A stretch of 64,000 nt of DNA. Source: Pyxidicoccus trucidator (lineage in GTDB: Bacteria > Myxococcota > Myxococcia > Myxococcales > Myxococcaceae). Positions 59,266-64,000 of this stretch are shown here, in pieces. The stretch spans positions 1 to 64,000 of the forward strand of contig NZ_JAAIXZ010000005.1 in the NCBI RefSeq assembly GCF_010894435.1, read 5' to 3'. The position numbers and the translations under genes were made by a program. The notes beneath the pieces are model-generated. The model worked only from the letters and a program-made list of their open reading frames with translations, was not told where the DNA came from and did not search any database. Numbering within the stretch: position 1 is the stretch's first letter; every line of letters starts with the position of its first letter.

Positions 59266-60114
59266 TCACCCCTTGACGCCGCCAGCGGTGAGACCGCCGA
59301 CGAGGTGCTTCTGGAGAGCGAAGAACAAAGCCATGACCGGCGCTGAAATCACGAGCGCGCCGGCGGCGAACTTGCCCCACTCCACCTTGTACTCGCCCAC
59401 GTACCGCTGGAGGGCGACGGGCAGGGTGAAGCGGGTCGGGTCATTGAGCAGCGTGGCGGCGAGGATGAACTCATTCCACGCCGTCATGAAGGAAAACAGC
59501 GCCGTCACGGCCAGCGCGGGGCGGGCCAGCGGCAGCACCACCCGGATGAACACCTGGGTGGGCGAGGCTCCGTCCATCACCGCCGCTTCCTCCAGCTCGC
59601 GCGGCAGCGTGTCGAAGTAGCCCTTCAGGTTCCAGATGCAGAAGGGCAGGGCGGTGGTGGCGTACACCAGGACGAGCCCGGTGAGGCTGTCCAGCAGGTG
59701 CAGCTTCTGGAGGATGCTGTAGATGGGCACCAGCATCAGCGTCGCCGGGAACATCTGCGTAATCAGCAGCGTCTGCATCCCGCCTTCCTTGCCGGGGAAG
59801 CGGAAGCGGGACAGCGCGTACGCCGCGGACACCGCCAGCGCCAGGCCCACCACCGTGGTGGCGCCGGACACGACGAGGCTCGCCAGCAGCTGCCGGCCGA
59901 ACAGCCAGCGCCCGGCGCTGTCCGTGCCCAGGACCACCTCGCGGAAGTGCTCCAGGGTGATGGCCTCCGGGAACGGGTTGACGGTGAGCGTCAGGCTGTC
60001 GGTGGGCGACAGCGCCATCTTCACCACCCACAGCACCGGGTAGAGCGTGGCCATGCACAGCAGCATCAGCCCGGCGTGGATGGCGGCCATCTTCAGCTTC
60101 GACGGGCGGTTCAT
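59266..60114 (-). CDS. malG: Maltose/maltodextrin-type ABC permease MalG
   Basis: 282 aa from MNRPSKLKMAAIH, overlapping the fusion gene by ATGA. Six hydrophobic segments fit the MalG topology, and the EAA loop that docks the ATPase is EEAAVMDGASPTQVFIRVVL, followed by LPLARP. It ends HLVGGLTAGGVKG, the usual MalG tail. It forms the inner-membrane channel with the MalF half of the preceding fusion protein and MalK. Third gene of the operon. Confidence 0.9.
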   Translation of the reverse strand: MNRPSKLKMAAIHAGLMLLCMATLYPVLWVVKMALSPTDSLTLTVNPFPEAITLEHFREVVLGTDSAGRWLFGRQLLASLVVSGATTVVGLALAVSAAYALSRFRFPGKEGGMQTLLITQMFPATLMLVPIYSILQKLHLLDSLTGLVLVYATTALPFCIWNLKGYFDTLPRELEEAAVMDGASPTQVFIRVVLPLARPALAVTALFSFMTAWNEFILAATLLNDPTRFTLPVALQRYVGEYKVEWGKFAAGALVISAPVMALFFALQKHLVGGLTAGGVKG

Positions 60115-62291
60115 CCCATCACCTCCGACGACGCGCGCATCAGCCGCTTGGTGAAGCTGGACCACGCCAGCAGCACCACGAAGATGAGGACCGAGTAGGC
60201 CGCGGCGAAGCCGTACTGCTGGTTGCGCTGGAAGGCCCAGCGGAAGGCCTCGGACACCAGGATGTCCGTGCCACCGCCCGGCTCACCGCCGGACACCAGG
60301 TAGATGATGTTGAACATGTTGAACGTCCACACGCTGCCCAGGATGACGGCGGGCAGCATGGCGGGCCGGAGCAGCGGCAGGGTGATGCGCCGGAACTGCG
60401 TCCACTTGCTCGCGCCGTCCACCTCCGCCGCCTCGTACAGTTCCTGGGGGATGGACTGGAGCGCGCCCAGCGCCACCACCATCATGAAGGGGAAGCCCAG
60501 CCAGGTGTTGGTGGCCACGTTGGCCGCGAAGGCGGTGGAGAATTTGGTGAACCAGCTCACCGGCTCCAGCCCCAGCGCCACCAGCAGGCCGTTGATGGCG
60601 CCGAACTGCCGGTGGAACATGCCCTTCCACATCAGCGCGGTGATGTAGTTGGGCACCGCCCACGGAATGATGAGCAGCACCCGGTAGAAGCCGCGCAGCT
60701 TCAGCAGCGGGTCCTTGAGCAGCATCGCCAGGAACAGGCCGATGCTCACGTGGAGCACCACGTTGACCAGCGCCCACACCAGCGTCACCGCCAGCGTGAA
60801 GTAGAAGGACAGCGGCTCGGTGATGCGGTAGCCGCGGCTGGCCAGGATGTCGATGAAGTTGGCCAGGCCCACGAACGAGTACTCGCCCGGCTCGTAGTGG
60901 AAGAGCGACAGGCTCAAGCCAATCACGAAGGGGACGAACACCAGCACCAGGATGCCGGCCGTCGCGGGCGCCAGGTACGCCGCCGCCTGTGCCACGTCGG
61001 GGTAGCGCCGCTTGAAGGGCAGCGTCGGCGCGGGCCGGCGCATCACCCACACCGTGCCGCCCAGCGCCATGGCGCCCACCAGCCCCAGCCAGGGCAGGGG
61101 GCTCGCGTCGGGGGGGCGCTCGCGGTGCAGCGCGCGGTAGCGGCGGTCCGCCAGCGCGCCCGCGTCCTGGGGCTCGGTGCCGCCCTGGAGCACCGCGCGC
61201 AGCGCCAGCTTCATGGGCTCCCACACCTTGAGCATCTCCACCGTGTTGGGCATGGGCGTGGCGTTGCGCGCCGCCTCGCGGAAGGAGGAGATGAGCACGT
61301 CCTCCTTCACCGCCTGCAGCTCGTACGCGGCCACGTCCGCCGGAATCTGCCGGCCCACCGTGGTGCGCACCAGCGACGCCTCGCCCAGGGACAGGAAGCG
61401 CGCCAGCGCCTGCGCCTGCTCCTTGCGCTGCGACTGCGCGGAGACGAACGCCGCCTCCACGCCCAGGAAGGGGCGCATGGGGATGCCCGTCTCGCTCACC
61501 ACGGGCAGCGCCACCACGCGGTAGTCCACGGAGGGCGCCACCTCGCCCGCGAACCAGGGGCCGCTGATGACCATGGCGGCGCGGCCGTCATTGAAGAGGC
61601 TCTTCACCAGCGCCCCGGACACCTCCTGGGGCATGAAGCGGTCGTCCTGGAGCTTCTTCACGAAGGCCAGCGACTTCGCCATGCCCTCCGTGTCGAAGGT
61701 CGCCCGGCCGGCCGCATTGAACAGCTCGCCCCCGAAGCCGAAGAGGAAGGGGGCGTGGAAGTAGAAGTCGCCGCTCTCGTAGGCGAAGCCGAAGCGGCCC
61801 GCGTCCGCGTCCGTCAGGGCCGGCAGCATCGCCAGCAGGTCCGCCGTGGTGGCCGGCGGGTTCGGCACCAGCTTCGTGTTGACGTAGAGCGCCAGGGACT
61901 TCAGCGACATGGGATAGCCGTACACCTGGCCATCCACCTCCAGCGCCTCCACGGCATTGGCGAAGTAGTCGCCGCGCGCGAGCGTGGTGGCGGGCGCCAG
62001 CAGGTGCTGCGCGTGGAAGTTGCGCAGCCGCTCGTGGTTGAAGATGAAGACGTCCGGGCCCGCCCCGTGCGGAATCGCGTTGGTCAGCTTGGCCCCGTAG
62101 GCGTCATACGGCACCGCGAGCAACTCCACCTTCACGCCCGTCTTCGCGGTGAACTGCTCGGAGACCTGGAGCAGCGCCGTCTCCTCGCCGCCCCGGTACG
62201 CGTGCCACAGCTTCAGCGGCGCGGACTCGTCGCCAGCCGCCTGCGCGCTCCACGCCGTGGCGAGGAGCGCCAGCGCCAGCAGCCCTCTCAC
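60111..62291 (-). CDS. MalE-MalF fusion: sugar-binding protein joined to permease
   Basis: 726 aa from a GTG overlapping the malK stop (GTGA). Residues 1-18 are a signal peptide, 20-390 an extracellular solute-binding protein type 1 (LKLWHAYRGGEETALLQVSE, GPDVFIFNHERL, AMVISGPWFAGEV), and from about 405 a membrane segment leads into a MalF-like permease (QAAAYLAPATAGILVLVFVP, EAA loop YEAAEVDGASKWTQFRRITL). Binding protein and permease are usually separate genes; here the receptor is covalently tethered to the channel. The signal sequence would have to serve both parts, with the extra membrane helix (about 407-425) as a linker. There is no frameshift at the junction. Confidence 0.87.
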   Translation of the reverse strand: MRGLLALALLATAWSAQAAGDESAPLKLWHAYRGGEETALLQVSEQFTAKTGVKVELLAVPYDAYGAKLTNAIPHGAGPDVFIFNHERLRNFHAQHLLAPATTLARGDYFANAVEALEVDGQVYGYPMSLKSLALYVNTKLVPNPPATTADLLAMLPALTDADAGRFGFAYESGDFYFHAPFLFGFGGELFNAAGRATFDTEGMAKSLAFVKKLQDDRFMPQEVSGALVKSLFNDGRAAMVISGPWFAGEVAPSVDYRVVALPVVSETGIPMRPFLGVEAAFVSAQSQRKEQAQALARFLSLGEASLVRTTVGRQIPADVAAYELQAVKEDVLISSFREAARNATPMPNTVEMLKVWEPMKLALRAVLQGGTEPQDAGALADRRYRALHRERPPDASPLPWLGLVGAMALGGTVWVMRRPAPTLPFKRRYPDVAQAAAYLAPATAGILVLVFVPFVIGLSLSLFHYEPGEYSFVGLANFIDILASRGYRITEPLSFYFTLAVTLVWALVNVVLHVSIGLFLAMLLKDPLLKLRGFYRVLLIIPWAVPNYITALMWKGMFHRQFGAINGLLVALGLEPVSWFTKFSTAFAANVATNTWLGFPFMMVVALGALQSIPQELYEAAEVDGASKWTQFRRITLPLLRPAMLPAVILGSVWTFNMFNIIYLVSGGEPGGGTDILVSEAFRWAFQRNQQYGFAAAYSVLIFVVLLAWSSFTKRLMRASSEVMG

Positions 62292-63376
62292 GACGCGACC
62301 TCCAGCGAGTCGCGGTCCGCCGGGTGACGCAGCGCGCGCGCCCCGTCCTCGGAGAAGACGTGCAGCGCGTCCGCCACCGGCGCCAGGGACACCTTGTCCC
62401 CCACCGCCACGTTCGTACCCTTCTCGAAGCGCGCCGCCACCGGGCCCGCCTCCGTGCTGAGGAAGGCGTACCCGTCGAAGCCCAGCCGCTCCACCGCGTC
62501 CACCGTGCCCGCCAGCGGGCCCTGGGCCGCCACGCGCAAATCCTGGGGACGCAGGCCCACCAGCACCTTCCCCGCGTCCGCCGGCACGTCCACCGGGCAG
62601 GGCAGGGTGAAGCCCCGGCCCGTGAAGCCGGAGCCCTCGCGCCGCGCCTCCAGGAAGTTCATCGCCGGAGAGCCCAGGAAGCCCGCCACGAAGCGGTTCG
62701 CCGGGCGGTTGTAGAGCTCCAGCGGCGGCCCCACCTGCTGGAGGACGCCTCCATTGAAGACGGCCACGCGAGTGGCCAGCGTCATCGCCTCCACCTGGTC
62801 GTGGGTGACGTAGATCATCGTCGCGCTCAGCCGGCGGTGCAGCCGCGCCAGCTCGCCGCGCATCTGCACGCGCAGGGCGGTGTCCAGGTTGGACAGGGGC
62901 TCGTCGAAGAGGAACACCTTGGGCCGCCGGACGATGGCGCGCCCCATGGCCACGCGCTGCCGCTGGCCGCCCGACAGCGCCTTGGGCTTGCGCTCCAGCA
63001 GGTGACTCAATTCCAACATCCCCGCGACTTCCTGCACCCGCGAGGCAATCTCCGCCTCGGGGAACTTCCGCAGCGTCAGGCCGAAGGCCAGGTTCTCCCG
63101 CACCGTCATATGCGGGTAGAGCGCGTACGACTGGAACACCATCGCCACGTCGCGATCACGCGGGGGGACCTCGTTCACCCGCGTGCCGCCAATCTTCACT
63201 TCACCCGAGTCCACCTGCTCCAGCCCCGCGATGAGGCGCAGCAGGGTGGTCTTTCCGCAGCCGGAAGGGCCCACCATGACGAGGAATTCGCCTTCCCGCA
63301 CCTGAAGGTCCACGCCCTTCACGATGAGGTTCTGGCCAAACGACTTCTTGATCCCGCTCAGGACGACTTCGGACAA
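62288..63376 (-). CDS. malK: Sugar ABC transporter ATPase MalK/UgpC type
   Basis: 362 aa from a TTG at 63376, chosen because [14 protein letters not shown] matches the normal MalK N-terminus; the frame remains open to another TTG at 63463. Walker [11 protein letters not shown]-loop [12 protein letters not shown], signature LSGGQRQR, Walker [13 protein letters not shown] and H-loop YVTHDQVEA are all intact. The C-terminal OB-like regulatory domain ([12 protein letters not shown]) is present. First gene of malK - malEF fusion - malG - repeat lipoprotein, with successive GTGA/ATGA overlaps. Confidence 0.9.
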   Translation of the reverse strand: MSEVVLSGIKKSFGQNLIVKGVDLQVREGEFLVMVGPSGCGKTTLLRLIAGLEQVDSGEVKIGGTRVNEVPPRDRDVAMVFQSYALYPHMTVRENLAFGLTLRKFPEAEIASRVQEVAGMLELSHLLERKPKALSGGQRQRVAMGRAIVRRPKVFLFDEPLSNLDTALRVQMRGELARLHRRLSATMIYVTHDQVEAMTLATRVAVFNGGVLQQVGPPLELYNRPANRFVAGFLGSPAMNFLEARREGSGFTGRGFTLPCPVDVPADAGKVLVGLRPQDLRVAAQGPLAGTVDAVERLGFDGYAFLSTEAGPVAARFEKGTNVAVGDKVSLAPVADALHVFSEDGARALRHPADRDSLEVAS

Positions 63377-63472
63377 GACGCGCTCGGAAATTTTGTGGGG
63401 AGAACGGCGGCGAACCTTACCCTCCCGACGGCATTTTCCCCAAACCTCCAGGGTCGGCCGCAATGCGTCATG

Positions 63473-63544
63473 CTTACGGCACCCATCCAGGCAAGGATGC
63501 GGGCCGTAAGGGCTTCCAGGGGGCTGCCTTGTCAGCCCCGGAAG
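63473..63544. promoter_or_regulatory. Two adjacent hairpins in the malK/debranching divergent region
   Basis: Hairpin 1 (63473-63510): CTTACGGC pairs with GCCGTAAG, with an inner CATCC/GGATG stem and loop AGGCAA. Hairpin 2 (63513-63544): CTTCC/GGAAG outside GGGGCTG/CAGCCCC with loop CCTTGT. They lie about 70-140 bp before the plus-strand ATG and 100-170 bp before malK. They could be an operator for a glucan regulator, or an attenuator in the 5' leader of either transcript. Confidence 0.5.
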
Positions 63545-63615
63545 CGCCTTGTTATGGAAGCGTGGTTCGTTCCCGGGCCGAGGTACGTCCGGATCGTCGA
63601 GGGCAGCCTACCCGT

Positions 63616-64000
63616 ATGAGCACTCCCCGTATGACCCGCCTGATGGGCGCGGCCCTGGCCAGCGCCCTGTTCGCCTTCGGCTGTAGTGAGAGCGACTATG
63701 TCCGGCTCTACCACAGCGAGGCCCGGGCCCCGAGCTACTCGGTCGAGGACGTGGAGTCCCTGAAGCACATGGGCCCCACCTTCGTGGACCGGGGCGTCAA
63801 CTTCGCCCTCTACTCGGAGAACGCCACCCGGCTGGAGCTGCTGCTCTTCGACGACCCCGAGGTCAACCGCCCCACGCGCACGTATACGATGACGCGCTAT
63901 GGGGACGTGTGGAGCGTCTACGTCGAGGGCGTGGGCCTGGGCCAGCACTACGGCTTCCGCGCCTGGGGTCCCAACTGGGAGTACGACTCCAGGTGGTTCC
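63616..64000 (+). CDS. Glycogen-debranching/pullulanase-like lipoprotein, 5' part only
   Basis: 128 codons before the window ends. Lipoprotein signal with lipobox ALFAFGC. The start of the mature part, GPTFVDRGVNFALYSENATR, LELLLFD and GDVWSVYVEGVGLGQHYGFR, with AWGP, matches the N-terminal CBM48 domain of GlgX/isoamylase/pullulanase-type GH13 enzymes. An in-frame ATG at 63631 is an alternative start. An outer-membrane-anchored alpha-1,6-glucan hydrolase divergent from a maltodextrin importer would supply its substrates. The catalytic part is outside the window. Confidence 0.8.
   Translation, partial: MSTPRMTRLMGAALASALFAFGCSESDYVRLYHSEARAPSYSVEDVESLKHMGPTFVDRGVNFALYSENATRLELLLFDDPEVNRPTRTYTMTRYGDVWSVYVEGVGLGQHYGFRAWGPNWEYDSRWF

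Noticed and set aside
55021..59346. 1441-codon open frame antisense to the nine-repeat lipoprotein
   Set aside because: It reproduces the repeat periodicity of the opposite gene and lacks a signal, ribosome site or domain.

Overview
The window looks like chromosomal DNA from a myxobacterium, most likely of the Myxococcus/Corallococcus/Pyxidicoccus group. This is inferred from very high GC with G/C-ended codons, many short lipoproteins with Cys-rich CGDGxC motifs, RCC1 and kelch propeller lipoproteins, paired lipoxygenase genes and an IS91-type transposase relic. No rRNA, tRNA, CRISPR array or origin was seen.

Layout. (1) 1-6.5 kb is an accessory segment: a large, visibly A/T-richer gene for a nuclease plus STAND-type NTPase protein (Avs-like architecture), abutting a roughly 200-bp relic of a nonribosomal peptide synthetase module, which in turn abuts a frameshifted IS91-family transposase. 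(2) 6.5-8.7 kb holds two secreted lipoproteins. (3) 8.8-15.2 kb is an oxylipin-type cluster: two divergent lipoxygenases, then a cytochrome P450 and a fatty-acid desaturase. (4) 15.2-22.3 kb has an MscS-type channel, a DUF1552/DUF1592 pair and a kelch lipoprotein. (5) 22.5-28.2 kb is a sensory/uptake module: a CHASE8-type histidine kinase with YfiR on one strand, and a TonB-dependent receptor with a periplasmic binding protein on the other. It is bracketed by two copies of an 81-bp repeat. (6) 28.4-31.3 kb has an RCC1 propeller lipoprotein and a small Cys-rich lipoprotein. (7) 31.5-44.7 kb contains three regulator/enzyme gene pairs (saccharopine-dehydrogenase-like/TetR, XRE-cupin/GNAT, TetR/alpha-beta hydrolase), each with a repeat at its promoter or start codon. 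Two of them are predicted to be leaderless. A beta-hydroxylase, a YetA/PcRGLX-like lipoprotein, secreted proteins and a subtilase lie between. (8) 44.8-53.8 kb is a three-gene operon for an iterative polyketide/PUFA-like lipid synthase: tandem ACP-SDR, then a 2124-residue hotdog-AT-KS-CLF-KR-DH protein, then a desaturase. (9) 54.4-64 kb holds a GFA-family gene, then an alpha-glucan operon (MalK, a MalE-MalF fusion, MalG, and a lipoprotein with nine repeats of about 115 residues) divergent from a truncated glycogen-debranching-like lipoprotein.

The genes suggest two lipid-modifying pathways (oxidation of polyunsaturated acids at 9-15 kb and synthesis of an unusual acyl chain at 45-54 kb), a surface carbohydrate uptake system, and one probable anti-phage gene. 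The strongest candidates for undescribed biology are the compact lipid synthase operon, the oxylipin cluster and the STAND gene embedded in an NRPS relic. All functions are read from motifs and context; no database search was possible.
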